DNA of 64,000 nucleotides, taken from NCBI GenBank assembly GCA_934232845.1, contig CAKQGD010000003.1, positions 1 to 64,000 of the forward strand. Direction: 5' to 3'. Position numbers and translations under genes: made by a program. This document shows positions 40,889 to 49,390 of this stretch, in pieces (the first letter of the stretch is position 1; every line of letters starts with the position of its first letter). The notes under the pieces were generated by a model, which saw only the letters and a list, made by a program, of their open reading frames with translations, ran no database searches and was not told the DNA's origin. The DNA comes from an uncultured Oscillospiraceae bacterium. GTDB lineage: Bacteria > Bacillota > Clostridia > Oscillospirales > Ruminococcaceae.

Positions 40889-41637
40889 AGGCGGATCACT
40901 CTCCCATAGACGCGGCGCAGCAGCGCAAGAAAGCTCTTTTCAAACGCGAGGCTGACTGCGACAATCACGACCGTCCACGCAAAAAGATCCACCGTATTGA
41001 GATAGGCCTTGGCCTGATAGAGCATCTCCCCGATCGATCCGTCGGGAATCCCGATCACCTCGGCGGCGATACCGGATTTCCATGAGAGGCCGAGCGATAC
41101 GCTGCATGCCGACAGCAGATAGGGATACAGCTGCGGCAGCCAGATGTAGAGAAGCCTGCGCCCCCACGGAATGCGAAACACCTGTGCCATCTCATTGAGC
41201 TTTCGGTCCGTACTGTGGATACCCTGCAGCAGATTGGTGTACACAATGGGCAGAACCATCAAAAACGAAATGAACTGCGAGAGCTGCGACGAAGACAGCC
41301 AGATCAGGCTGATGATAATAAACGACGCCACCGGTACGGTCTTGACCGCCGAAAAAAGAGGGCGGAGCAAAACCTCAACCGTCGGGAATTTGCCCGCAAG
41401 GACCGCGAGAATCGTCCCCAAAAGCAGCGCCGAGAGAAAGCCGAGAAGAATCCGCGCAAAGCTGAACCAAACCGTCGAAAGAAACCCGCTCTCCCGCCAG
41501 ATCGTTGTCAGTCGCGCCGCCACGGAAAGAGGCGGCGCCAGCAGCAGACCCTGACCGAGCGCCATGGCGGCGGCCTGCCAGACGGCAATCCAGAAAAGCG
41601 CCGCGATCCACTTTTTCAGTCTTGTGTGATCCTTCAT
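40885..41637 (-). CDS. ABC transporter permease (NitT/TauT type)
   Basis: A 250-residue inner-membrane protein with six helices. The cytoplasmic EAA-like loop falls in LNEMAQVFRIPWGRRLLYIWLPQLYPYLLSACSVSLGLSWKSGIAAEVIG (about 145-195), the standard BPD_transp_1 contact for the ATPase. LYQAKAYLNTVDLFAWTVVIV is characteristic of the SsuC/TauC/ThiX group. It is translationally coupled to the ATPase gene. Transported substrate not known. Confidence 0.92.
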   Translation of the reverse strand: MKDHTRLKKWIAALFWIAVWQAAAMALGQGLLLAPPLSVAARLTTIWRESGFLSTVWFSFARILLGFLSALLLGTILAVLAGKFPTVEVLLRPLFSAVKTVPVASFIIISLIWLSSSQLSQFISFLMVLPIVYTNLLQGIHSTDRKLNEMAQVFRIPWGRRLLYIWLPQLYPYLLSACSVSLGLSWKSGIAAEVIGIPDGSIGEMLYQAKAYLNTVDLFAWTVVIVAVSLAFEKSFLALLRRVYGRVIRL

Positions 41638-41658
41638 CGTATTCCTCGTTCTTTGTCA

Positions 41659-41690
41659 GAACCGCCGGGAGAAGCCCTCCCGGACGGTTC
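41659..41690 (-). other. Intercistronic hairpin between binding-protein and permease genes
   Basis: GAACCGCCGGGAG/CTCCCGGACGGTTC can form a strong stem with no T run. Such a structure between genes of one operon often stabilises the upstream message, favouring binding protein over permease. Inferred role. Confidence 0.45.
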
Positions 41691-41707
41691 AAAGCTTTTT
41701 AAAACAG

Positions 41708-42754
41708 TCAGCCGATGCAGTAAAAATCCTCTCCCGGCAGCGTGCCGCCGACGGCGGCGGGATTCTGATCGTAAAGCACCTTGAGATAACCGTCCATCGG
41801 CGCCTTCATTTCCTCGCCCGCGAGATAGGTGATGTTGCAGTAGGGCAGCGCTTTTTCGGCGATCGCCGCCTTGACGATACCGTATTTTTCAATCAGCTGC
41901 GCGGCATCCGCCGTATTGGTGTTTGCGTATGCGGTAGAAGCTTCATATTCCTCCAGAAAAGACGCCACGGTCTGAGGATAAGCCTGGGCAAATTCCTTTC
42001 TGACCGCCAGAACGCCTGTGATCAGCTGGCTGCCGTTGTCGAGCGCATCCCAAGCCTCGGTCAGATCCACCGCAACGCGGAGTCCCTCCACAGAGCCCTG
42101 CGCCACCGTCACAAACGGCTGCGGCAGCATCGCCACCCCGCCTTCGGCCGCAGACAGAACGGCGACAACCTCCGTCGGTTCGCTCTTCCACTCGATGGTG
42201 ACATCGGTGTCGGGATCCACTCCGTTTTCAGACAGAATATACCGCAGCGCGTACTCGGGCGTGGAGCCCTTGCCCGTTGCGTAAATCGTCTTTCCCTTGA
42301 GGTCGGCCACACTGTTGACCGTTTCTCCCTTTTCTACAATATAGATCACGCCGAGAGTATTGACCGCCAGAAGCTGCACCGCGCCGTCCGTGTTATTGTA
42401 AAGAACGGAGGCAAGGTTCGCGGGAACGGCCGCAATATCAAGCTCGCCCTGAATCAGCTTCGGCGTAACCTCGTCCGCGGAACCCGCCATGCTGAACTCG
42501 TAAGTGTTTTTCGACGTGCCGGCCTCCGCATCCGAGAGCAGTTTGACAAGTCCCATCGAGGTGGGGCCCTTCAGCCCGGCAATGCGGACAGTGACGTTCT
42601 CTTCCAACGCCTCGGAAGACTCCTCAGCGGCAGAGGAAGGTTCCTCCGGCGCAGAGGGTGCAGAGGAAGACGCAGCGCCGCCGCAGGCGGTGGCCGCAAT
42701 GCAGAGAGAAAGTGCAAGCAATAGGGCAAGCGATTTTTTCCACGTGTATTTCAT
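41708..42754 (-). CDS. ABC transporter substrate-binding lipoprotein (NMT1/SsuA-like)
   Basis: A 348-residue lipoprotein; signal LALLLALSLCIAATACGG with lipid-modified Cys at about residue 24, followed by a Ser/Glu-rich linker to residue 50. The mature part has the two-lobed NMT1/THI5-SsuA pattern: VRIAGLKGPTSMGLVKLLSDAE, GELDIAAVPANLASVLYN, LLAVNTLGVIYIVEKGE, DLKGKTIYATGKGSTPEYALRYIL. The group binds thiamine precursors, sulfonates, nitrate or aromatic acids, so the ligand is open. It is second in the operon, 14 bases after the TM1266 gene. Confidence 0.9.
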   Translation of the reverse strand: MKYTWKKSLALLLALSLCIAATACGGAASSSAPSAPEEPSSAAEESSEALEENVTVRIAGLKGPTSMGLVKLLSDAEAGTSKNTYEFSMAGSADEVTPKLIQGELDIAAVPANLASVLYNNTDGAVQLLAVNTLGVIYIVEKGETVNSVADLKGKTIYATGKGSTPEYALRYILSENGVDPDTDVTIEWKSEPTEVVAVLSAAEGGVAMLPQPFVTVAQGSVEGLRVAVDLTEAWDALDNGSQLITGVLAVRKEFAQAYPQTVASFLEEYEASTAYANTNTADAAQLIEKYGIVKAAIAEKALPYCNITYLAGEEMKAPMDGYLKVLYDQNPAAVGGTLPGEDFYCIG

Positions 42755-42768
42755 TTTATATTTCTCCT

Positions 42769-43023
42769 TTATTCCGTCGTTTTTGCGGTTACTGTCTTGG
42801 AACTGACGCCTGAGAGCATACCCAGCTTGCCCGAAAGGGCGCTGGTTACATCCGGCGGCGCATCAAGAATGACGCTGATGATGGAAACGCCCCGTTCCTT
42901 ATAGGGGATTCCCATGCGGCCGACGATCCATTCGCGGAATTCATGCAGAAGAGCATTGACGTCTGAAGACGCCTCCTGCGTTTCAAGGATAATGCCGACC
43001 ACGGAAATACGGTTTTGTTGCAA
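42769..43023 (-). CDS. TM1266 family iron-only hydrogenase system putative regulator
   Basis: An 84-residue ACT-like protein: RISVVGIILETQEASSDVNALLHEFREWIVGRMGIPYKERGVSIISVILDAPPDVTSALSGKLGMLSGVSSKT in sequence, matching the TM1266 family over its full length. In Thermotoga and Clostridia members sit with hydE/hydG/hydF. The start is TTG at 43023, 8 bases after GGGAGG; an upstream ATG at 43149 would run through the leader terminator and adds unrelated sequence. First gene of the operon. The DNA- or ligand-binding role is only presumed in the family. Confidence 0.85.
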   Translation of the reverse strand: MQQNRISVVGIILETQEASSDVNALLHEFREWIVGRMGIPYKERGVSIISVILDAPPDVTSALSGKLGMLSGVSSKTVTAKTTE

Positions 43024-43037
43024 GGATTTGTTCCTCC

Positions 43038-43282
43038 CTTCGCAAAATGATCCGACGGAACAAAAAAATCCGCGCCATACCATACAGTAGGCGCGGACAC
43101 ATCGCTGCAGAATTCGCAGAATTGCTCCATCGCCTTCCCGCGCGGGCAAACCCGGGCGGCTCAGAACGACATCGCATCGGCTCCGTCTTTAATTTTCTTC
43201 CGCCGCGCGGCCCGCCCGGAAATATTCTTTCCCGGCCGACCCCGCCGCTTTACGAAAAACGGAGGATCCGATTTGATTCGGC
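43038..43282 (-). promoter_or_regulatory. GC-rich structured leader with intrinsic terminator (riboswitch candidate)
   Basis: About 240 bases of unusually GC-rich leader between promoter and the TM1266 gene. Several strong helices are possible (for example CCGGGAAAGAATATTTCCGG and CCCGGGTTTGCCCGCGCGGG), and upstream GCGCGG copies could pair with the terminator arm CCGCGC as an antiterminator. No open frame with a binding site crosses it convincingly. It does not fit TPP, cobalamin, SAM-I, FMN or THF consensus by eye. Confidence 0.5.
43062..43097 (-). terminator. Intrinsic terminator within the TM1266 operon leader
   Basis: TCCGCGCC (43097-43090) pairs with GGCGCGGA (43076-43069), followed by seven T on the minus strand, 25 bases before the ribosome binding site of the first gene. 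Confidence 0.8.
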
Positions 43283-43284
43283 TG

Positions 43285-43314
43285 TTATAAGCAGTATATC
43301 ATATTTCCTATCAA
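43285..43314 (-). promoter_or_regulatory. Promoter of the TM1266-ABC-radical SAM operon
   Basis: TTGATA (43314-43309) with 18-base spacing to TTATAA (43290-43285); an alternative -10 TATACT lies at 43298-43293. The exact start is uncertain. Confidence 0.45.
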
Positions 43315-43416
43315 AATGGAAGAGTTTTTTACCTGCTGATCCGAATAAATTCATCCTGTCACATTGCAGGCTTTTAAACGGCGGCATACATCCCGAAAGC
43401 GTCGTTCGCAATTTTC

Positions 43417-44874
43417 TCACTGCAGATGCTTTTGCCGCAGAATCATCTCATTTTTGAGATCCCAGAGCTTTTTCGAGAGGTCCACATAATAACCGTGGGG
43501 GTTCTCAAAACGGAGCACCTCCGGCCAGAGGGTATCCAATTCTCTTTGACAGCGCTGCTGAATTTCGGACAGGGCGGGAAGCGTATATACAAGTTTTCCC
43601 TTTTCAAAGATGCGCGCAAGCAGAGGCACGGCGCAAAAATCAGAGAGGGTTTTCTGCTTCCAAACCGCAGCGGGATCAAAAATCGTCAGCGGCTCGCTGT
43701 CATCCACCGTCTCATCGTACAGTGTCACCAAATCGGCGTGTGCCTTACCGCTGCTGCGGTCGTAAAGACGATACACTTTTTTAAAGCCGGGTGTCGTGAC
43801 CTTTTCTATGCTGGCGCTGAGCTTGATGCGTCCCTCAAGAACGCCGTTCTCCAGCACGGCGGCCAGCTTGTACACGCCGCCGAACACCGCGCTCGGCTGT
43901 GAAGTAATCAGATTTTCTCCCACGCCGAAGGAATCTATTTTTGCTCCCTGCAGCAGAAGATCCCGGATGAGATATTCGTCAAGAGAGTTGGAAGCCACGA
44001 TCTTGCAGTCGGAAAATCCCGCTTCATCGAGCATTGCGCGCGCCCGCTTGGACAGATACGCAATATCGCCGGAATCGATACGGATTCCCTTGGGGCGAAA
44101 GCCCGCCGGCACAACCGTATCCTGAAACACGCGGATCGCATTGGGTACGCCGGAGCGGATCACATCATAGGTGTCAACCAGCAGTGTACAGTTGTCGGGA
44201 TACGTCTCGGCATATGCCCGAAAAGCGTCGTATTCCGTATCGAACATCTGTACCCAGCTGTGCGCCATCGTACCGACCGCCGGCACGCCGAAATACCGGT
44301 CGGTGAGAGTGCATGCCGTGGCGCCGCAGCCGCCGATGTAGGCAGCACGTGCGCCGAGCACCGCAGCGTCGTAGCTCTGCGCCCGTCTGGAGCCGAACTC
44401 CATCACGGCGCGCCCTTCGGCAGCGCGGTTGATGCGTGTGGATTTTGTCGCGATCAGCGACTGGAAATTGACGCTCAGCAGCACCATCGTCTCCACAAGC
44501 TGCGCCTGTATCGCGGGGCCGCGCACAACGACAATCGGCTCCTGCGGAAAAACGGGCGTTCCCTCCGGCACGGCCCATACGTCACAGGAAAATTCAAAAT
44601 TCCGCAGATAATCCAAAAATCCCTCGCAGAAGCAATTCTTGCCGCGAAGATACTCGATATCCTCTTCATCAAAATGCAGATCCTGCAGATATTCGACAAG
44701 CTGTTCGAGTCCCGCCATAACGGCATAGCCGCCGCGGTCCGGCACGGTACGGAAAAACATATCGAACACACATTCGACGTCCTTCATTCCCTGCCGCCAA
44801 TAGCCGTTGGCCATTGTAAGCTCGTAAAAATCGACGAGCATCGTCAGATTTCGCTCCGCATGGATTTTTGCCAT
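43417..44874 (-). CDS. pncB: Nicotinate phosphoribosyltransferase
   Basis: Makes nicotinate mononucleotide from nicotinate and PRPP with ATP for NAD salvage. The 485-residue protein starts AKIHAERNLTMLVDFYELTMANGYW, typical of the longer bacterial NAPRTase; EFGSRRAQSYDAAVLGARAAYIGGCGATACT (about 150-185), GTMAHSWVQMF with the auto-phosphorylated His, and IRIDSGDIAYLSKRAR, SFGVGENLITS complete the type II PRTase core. Length is normal. Genes with this direction upstream are separated by 45 bases. Confidence 0.95.
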   Translation of the reverse strand: MAKIHAERNLTMLVDFYELTMANGYWRQGMKDVECVFDMFFRTVPDRGGYAVMAGLEQLVEYLQDLHFDEEDIEYLRGKNCFCEGFLDYLRNFEFSCDVWAVPEGTPVFPQEPIVVVRGPAIQAQLVETMVLLSVNFQSLIATKSTRINRAAEGRAVMEFGSRRAQSYDAAVLGARAAYIGGCGATACTLTDRYFGVPAVGTMAHSWVQMFDTEYDAFRAYAETYPDNCTLLVDTYDVIRSGVPNAIRVFQDTVVPAGFRPKGIRIDSGDIAYLSKRARAMLDEAGFSDCKIVASNSLDEYLIRDLLLQGAKIDSFGVGENLITSQPSAVFGGVYKLAAVLENGVLEGRIKLSASIEKVTTPGFKKVYRLYDRSSGKAHADLVTLYDETVDDSEPLTIFDPAAVWKQKTLSDFCAVPLLARIFEKGKLVYTLPALSEIQQRCQRELDTLWPEVLRFENPHGYYVDLSKKLWDLKNEMILRQKHLQ

Positions 44875-44919
44875 TTTGCAATTCCTCCCATATCTTCGGA
44901 TGCGTATGCCATAAAAGCA

Positions 44920-45456
44920 TTATTCCACCGTCAGCGCAACCGGCTGCTCGAGAATTCCCAAAAGGTCCAAAGTTTCAAAATCAAACGCACAGAAATAGGC
45001 GATTGCGTTATACTCCCCCGGAGCAGGCATTTCTTCAAGCGTCAGCGTCTCGATCCCTTGTCCCGGTTTGAGGTAGCCGGTGCGATGCAGAACCTCGCCG
45101 CCGTCCGCAAGCGTGAGTTCAACTGCCATCAGATAACGGTTCTCGGCGGGATTTTCAATTTTTACATCTCCGTCTCCGGAGGCTGCGTCGAACACAAGAT
45201 TCCTTTTGATCGAATAGGAAAATGTGTCCTCGTCATTTCGTCTCACTCCGAAAAGTCTTTCAAAGACACCTTTTTTCAAATCAGAAGCGCCGAGGTCTAT
45301 CCCCTTTACATCCGGATAGGAAAAGGATTCCCTCGAACCGCTCTGCTGAGAGAGAAAGACGGCTCCCGCCGTCGCGAAGAAAAAAACCGCAAGCAAAATC
45401 AAAAACAAAGCCATGTGGTTTTGCCGGCGGCTGCGCCTGTTTTCCAAAAAAGACAC
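44920..45456 (-). CDS. Membrane-anchored protein of unknown function
   Basis: A 178-residue protein. Basic N-terminus (ENRRSRRQNH), one membrane helix (about 15-37: ALFLILLAVFFFATAGAVFL), then an extracytoplasmic domain of about 135 residues with an immunoglobulin-like strand pattern (NRYLMAVELTLADGGEVLHRTGYLKPGQGIETLTL). YLKPGQGI resembles extracellular FxxIxPGxx domains of small clostridial proteins. No family assigned. Lies between MarR and pncB in the same direction. Confidence 0.7.
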   Translation of the reverse strand: MSFLENRRSRRQNHMALFLILLAVFFFATAGAVFLSQQSGSRESFSYPDVKGIDLGASDLKKGVFERLFGVRRNDEDTFSYSIKRNLVFDAASGDGDVKIENPAENRYLMAVELTLADGGEVLHRTGYLKPGQGIETLTLEEMPAPGEYNAIAYFCAFDFETLDLLGILEQPVALTVE

Positions 45457-45481
45457 CCCGCTTTGTGTAGGATTCTATTTA

Positions 45482-45946
45482 TCATACACCATTTTGATAA
45501 GGATTACAATCTTGCGAGGCGGTCTGCAGGTTTCTTTTTGACGCGGCGGTCTCGAGGGTCCGTTCCATCAGAAACATATCCTTCCGAGGCACATCATCGA
45601 ACAGCTCCTTGAAACACTTGATCCGCCGAAAGTCTTCTTCCTCACACATAGCATGATATTTTTCGCTCAAAACAATAAAGTTGCGCCGCCCGTCCGCGGG
45701 ATCCGGCGCATGACAAATAAGGCCCCGATCTTCCAGAGAACGCAGAACCGGCGTTAAAGACGGCCGCTGTATTCCAAGGTGTCTACCGATATCCGACGGA
45801 TACATTCCCTTGCCCTGATTCTTCTTTAAAACATGAAGAACACCGTTCTCACAGGGGTCAAGATCGCGGGAAGGTGTCTGTACGGTCACATATGTCAAGA
45901 TGTCTCTGCAAAGCTGATAAAGACTTTCCCAGTCGAAATCGTCCAT
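45482..45946 (-). CDS. MarR family transcriptional regulator
   Basis: A 154-residue winged-HTH protein: NGVLHVLKKNQGKGMYPSDIGRHLGIQRPSLTPVLRSLEDRGLICHAPDPADGRRNFIVLSEK (about 34-96) contains the recognition helix and the wing with the conserved DxRR motif. It precedes the membrane-anchored protein and pncB, but the 25-base and 45-base gaps leave open whether they are co-regulated. A strong promoter lies upstream. Confidence 0.9.
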   Translation of the reverse strand: MDDFDWESLYQLCRDILTYVTVQTPSRDLDPCENGVLHVLKKNQGKGMYPSDIGRHLGIQRPSLTPVLRSLEDRGLICHAPDPADGRRNFIVLSEKYHAMCEEEDFRRIKCFKELFDDVPRKDMFLMERTLETAASKRNLQTASQDCNPYQNGV

Positions 45947-45984
45947 AGGAGCTCATTTCCTTTCAATTAGTATTATTATTCTTT

Positions 45985-46013
45985 ATTTTATAAAATTTCC
46001 CCTGATTTGTCAA
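45985..46013 (-). promoter_or_regulatory. Promoter of the MarR gene
   Basis: Perfect TTGACA (46013-46008 on the minus strand), 17-base spacer, TAAAAT (45990-45985). Confidence 0.65.
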
Positions 46014-46100
46014 TATTTTCATGTTTTTTGCCGCTATCTGATAAATGATATACCCTTCAAACGATATTTTATTGAAAAGAGCAGAGTTTTGTATACCGCA

Positions 46101-46133
46101 AAAGATCCCGGGCATACGGTCCGAGATCTTTTT
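46101..46133 (-). terminator. Terminator after the M14 peptidase gene
   Basis: AAAGATC/GATCTTT outer arms around CCGGGCATACGGTCCGA with T runs on both strands. It lies 160 bases after the peptidase stop codon; the intervening bases hold nothing codable. Confidence 0.6.
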
Positions 46134-46292
46134 GTCTTGAAAATCAATTTTTACCAAATCAGAATCGATTCGTGCGAAGCATTCGCCTCTCTTTTTTTCC
46201 TTCATACAAACTGCTTTTTCTCCGTTGGCTGCGGTTTTTACAGTCTCGTGCATCACAAAGGAAAGAAACAAGCTTTTTTATTACGAAATCAA

Positions 46293-47978
46293 TCAAAGAA
46301 AAACTTCTCTGGTGCAGAAACCTGCCGTCGCACACCTTGCGGTAATCTGAATCCGGTCCCCGGGCTTTCCTCGGACAAGCCATTCGGCTTTTTTGACAAG
46401 CGGTTCGTGATTCTTCGTATACATCCCTTCATAGCTGTAGCCGGTCGGAATCCCCGAAAAGCCCTGCAAACTGCCCAGATCCGTCTCTTCCCTTCCGGAA
46501 AGGAGCTCTGCCCCTTTGATTCTGACCGTCACGGGATTCTCTATTTTCCGTTTGACAGCTTCCCGTGTAAGATAAGTAGGCAGGTATCCGCAGTTTCCTA
46601 CATTCACGGACACACGGTAAACGCCTTCGGCCACCTTTTCGGAAAATGCTTTGTCGATTAAAAGGCGCGGCAGCATATTTGCCTGCCGAAGCATAAAGCG
46701 GGTATGCTTTTCGACCTCCTGTTGCAAAAAGCGCGGCGGGCAGTTCTGCACCACATACTTATAGTCCAAACCGCCGATTTCTACCTCGCCAAGCTGCGGA
46801 TGGTCGAATTTTCTCCATTCACGAAATGCATTCTCCGGCACGTTTTCATCTACCCATGCGAGCAGCTTCATAAAGTCGCTTTCCTGTTTTTCGTCCGACT
46901 CACGGGCGGGAAGAGGCCAGACATGCGGCACGCCCGCGCGCGGATTGATATCCCAGCACTCGATCGTGTAGGCGGGGATTCCCCTGTCGTAGTGGCACCA
47001 ATCGTCAAATGCTCCGGAGGAAATGCGCACGCCGTCGGGCGTAAAATCGTCGAATAAATTTTTGGCGGGATAGCCTGTAACCTCCTCCGCGATTTTGCCC
47101 ATCTCGCGATAGCGCCGTATATCCTCGTCAAAGACGTCCTTCGTGGAACACATTCCCGGAGGATAGAGGTAAAACCCGCTCCATGTATGAAATGTGATAA
47201 CGCTTGCGATATTCTTATGTGCGATTACAAAATCTGCGGAAGTCTTTGTCTCGATCTGACTGAGCGGATACACTCCCGCGCCGTACTGCTCATTTTCCGG
47301 CGCCCACGAAACGGGATAATTGCGGTTATCGTCGTTGCCGTATTTATCCGGGGCGACGGTAATCTGCACTCCGTCGTATTCCTCGATATACCCTTCATCG
47401 TATACGTCATAGAAATCACCCTGCGTGTCGTCGGGGAGGCGTTTGACAAGAACACGCGGATCCTTGGCGGAAATCTTCCACGCTCCAAAAGGCGTTTTCA
47501 CGCGCATCTTTCGAATGACGCCGTCTCCGTCCATGTCCTTTTGCTGCAGGCCGGGCATCAACTTGGAATACGGGTACATTTCGTTGACGGAGCGCACCGT
47601 ATTCGGCGTTGTGAGATAGTACTCGGCGCCATCGGGACTTTTCCTCGGCACGATATAAAAGGCCGTGGTTTTTAAAAGCTCCGCCACCTCAGGGGCATCC
47701 GCGTTCGTGAGAAGATAATCGGCGAAATACAGAGCCGCCATCGAGCCGGTCACCTCGCCGGCATGCTCGCTGCCATCCACGTAATAGGCGCGTTTTTCCC
47801 CGCATACGCCGGTCGTGGGATCGGTGATCTCAAGAAGCCAGATGTCTCTGCCCTCTTTGGTTTTGTTCAGACTGGAGAGCTTAGCCAGATCGGGACGGAG
47901 CGCCGCAAGACGCCGCAGCACCTCCGTGAGTTCTTCATAGGGATAATATCTGTCATAAACAAGCGTAGATTTCATCAT
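46293..47978 (-). CDS. M14 family zinc carboxypeptidase
   Basis: A 561-residue cytosolic peptidase (no signal peptide). Zinc ligands are in [13 protein letters not shown] (His and Glu, about 68-80) and FHTWSG (His, about 265); [12 protein letters not shown] and [15 protein letters not shown] segments are family features. [13 protein letters not shown] contains the position of the catalytic Glu in M14 proteins. A C-terminal domain of about 150 residues ([22 protein letters not shown]) follows. Overlaps the amino-acid ABC ATPase gene by 4 bases, hence transport and peptide/amino-acid degradation may be linked. Confidence 0.88.
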   Translation of the reverse strand: MMKSTLVYDRYYPYEELTEVLRRLAALRPDLAKLSSLNKTKEGRDIWLLEITDPTTGVCGEKRAYYVDGSEHAGEVTGSMAALYFADYLLTNADAPEVAELLKTTAFYIVPRKSPDGAEYYLTTPNTVRSVNEMYPYSKLMPGLQQKDMDGDGVIRKMRVKTPFGAWKISAKDPRVLVKRLPDDTQGDFYDVYDEGYIEEYDGVQITVAPDKYGNDDNRNYPVSWAPENEQYGAGVYPLSQIETKTSADFVIAHKNIASVITFHTWSGFYLYPPGMCSTKDVFDEDIRRYREMGKIAEEVTGYPAKNLFDDFTPDGVRISSGAFDDWCHYDRGIPAYTIECWDINPRAGVPHVWPLPARESDEKQESDFMKLLAWVDENVPENAFREWRKFDHPQLGEVEIGGLDYKYVVQNCPPRFLQQEVEKHTRFMLRQANMLPRLLIDKAFSEKVAEGVYRVSVNVGNCGYLPTYLTREAVKRKIENPVTVRIKGAELLSGREETDLGSLQGFSGIPTGYSYEGMYTKNHEPLVKKAEWLVRGKPGDRIQITARCATAGFCTREVFL

Positions 47979-48718
47979 AACACCTTACTTAAAAACTCCT
48001 TCATTCTGGGATCTTCCGGATTTTCAAACATGGTTTTTGGGCTTCCCTGCGCGCGGATCATGCCGTCCTCCATAAACAAAATCCGGTCGCTGACTTCCTG
48101 GGCAAAGCGCATCTCATGCGTCACGATCACAATCGTCATGCCGGATTCGGCGAGCTGACGGATGACCTCGAGCACCTCTTTTACCATCTCGGGATCGAGC
48201 GCACTGGTCGGCTCATCGAAAAGAATTAACTCCGGATGCATGGCAAGCGCACGGACGATCGCAAGGCGCTGCTTCTGCCCGCCGGAAAGGCGAGAAGGAT
48301 ACTCATTCGTTTTATCCGAAAGTCCGACCCGCCCGAGAAGGCTGAGAGCCTCTCTTTTTGCCTCGTCCTTTGAGATTTTTTTCTCCAGCACAGGGGCAAG
48401 GGTGATATTTTCAAGTACCGTAAGATTTGGAAACACATTAAAGTGCTGAAAAACCATGCCGATCTTCTGCCGGTACTGCTCGGCCTTGATTCTGCGTGGG
48501 TTGATCTCCTCGCCTTTAAAAAAGATACGTCCGCCGTCCGGCGTTTCCAACAGGTTGAGGCACCGCAGAAAGGTACTTTTTCCGCTGCCGGAAGGGCCGA
48601 TGACAGAGATGACTTCCCCCTCATACACGGTTTCGGAAACATCTTTGAGAACCTCAAGAGGGCCGAAGTTCTTTTTCAGGTTTTCCACCCGGATCATTTC
48701 CTTTGCGTTACCGGTCAC
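47975..48718 (-). CDS. Polar amino acid ABC transporter ATP-binding protein
   Basis: A 247-residue GlnQ/ArtP-type ATPase: [20 protein letters not shown] (Walker A), [23 protein letters not shown] (Q-loop), [37 protein letters not shown] (signature and Walker B), [20 protein letters not shown] (H-loop). Start is GTG at 48718 with GGAGG 11 bases before; an ATG at 48697 lacks good spacing. It overlaps the permease gene by 11 bases and the M14 gene by 4. Confidence 0.95.
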   Translation of the reverse strand: MTGNAKEMIRVENLKKNFGPLEVLKDVSETVYEGEVISVIGPSGSGKSTFLRCLNLLETPDGGRIFFKGEEINPRRIKAEQYRQKIGMVFQHFNVFPNLTVLENITLAPVLEKKISKDEAKREALSLLGRVGLSDKTNEYPSRLSGGQKQRLAIVRALAMHPELILFDEPTSALDPEMVKEVLEVIRQLAESGMTIVIVTHEMRFAQEVSDRILFMEDGMIRAQGSPKTMFENPEDPRMKEFLSKVL

Positions 48719-49373
48719 CGGCCTTCAGCCTCCTTTCTGCGATTGCAACCGCTTTGGACAGTACGAAGTTAATGGCAAGATAAATCAGTCCCGTAATGGT
48801 CAGCGAAGGAATGGAAAGAAAAGTCGCGGACTGAATCGTTTTATAAGACGTTGTCAGTTCATTGACAAAAAAGACGGATGCGAGAGAGGTTTCCTTGACC
48901 ATTACGATAAACTCGTTTCCGAGCGCGGGAAGGATATTTTTGACGGCCTGCGGCAGAATCACCTTTGAAAACGTATGGAAACCTGTAAGCCCAAGGCTCA
49001 TTGCGGCCTCCCGCTGGCCGATGTCCACCGCCTGAATCCCCGCGCGGATGATCTCGGACACATATGCGCTTGAGTTGACAATCAGAGCCGTCACAACACA
49101 CTGCGTATCCGTAAGTGCGGCGGGAATGATCTTCGGAAGAAGCAGCCAGAAGAAATAAAGCTGCAGAAGAATCGGCGTTCCTCTGAGAACCTCTATGTAG
49201 ATACTCACGATCCAGCCGATGGGCTTAAACCGAACCATCTTCAGCAATGCGACAATTGTGCCGACAAGAGTACCTATGAGAACGGTAACCAATGCAAGCC
49301 ACAGGGTGCCGCCAAGCCCGCTCAGATAAACATCTCCGTACTTGCTTAAAATTTTAATGATCTGTTCCGCCAT
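48708..49373 (-). CDS. Polar amino acid ABC transporter permease
   Basis: A 221-residue HisM/GlnP-type permease with five helices. [16 protein letters not shown] and [59 protein letters not shown], read in segments, are the family signatures. The ATG at 49373 gives the conserved N-terminus; a longer upstream reading to 49439 is not typical. Located 17 bases after the binding-protein gene. Confidence 0.94.
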   Translation of the reverse strand: MAEQIIKILSKYGDVYLSGLGGTLWLALVTVLIGTLVGTIVALLKMVRFKPIGWIVSIYIEVLRGTPILLQLYFFWLLLPKIIPAALTDTQCVVTALIVNSSAYVSEIIRAGIQAVDIGQREAAMSLGLTGFHTFSKVILPQAVKNILPALGNEFIVMVKETSLASVFFVNELTTSYKTIQSATFLSIPSLTITGLIYLAINFVLSKAVAIAERRLKAGDR

Positions 49374-49390
49374 ATCCGCATGAGACCTCT

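Noticed and set aside
43038..43282. TPP, cobalamin or SAM riboswitch in the TM1266 leader
   Set aside because: The conserved core sequences of these classes are not found on reading the leader.
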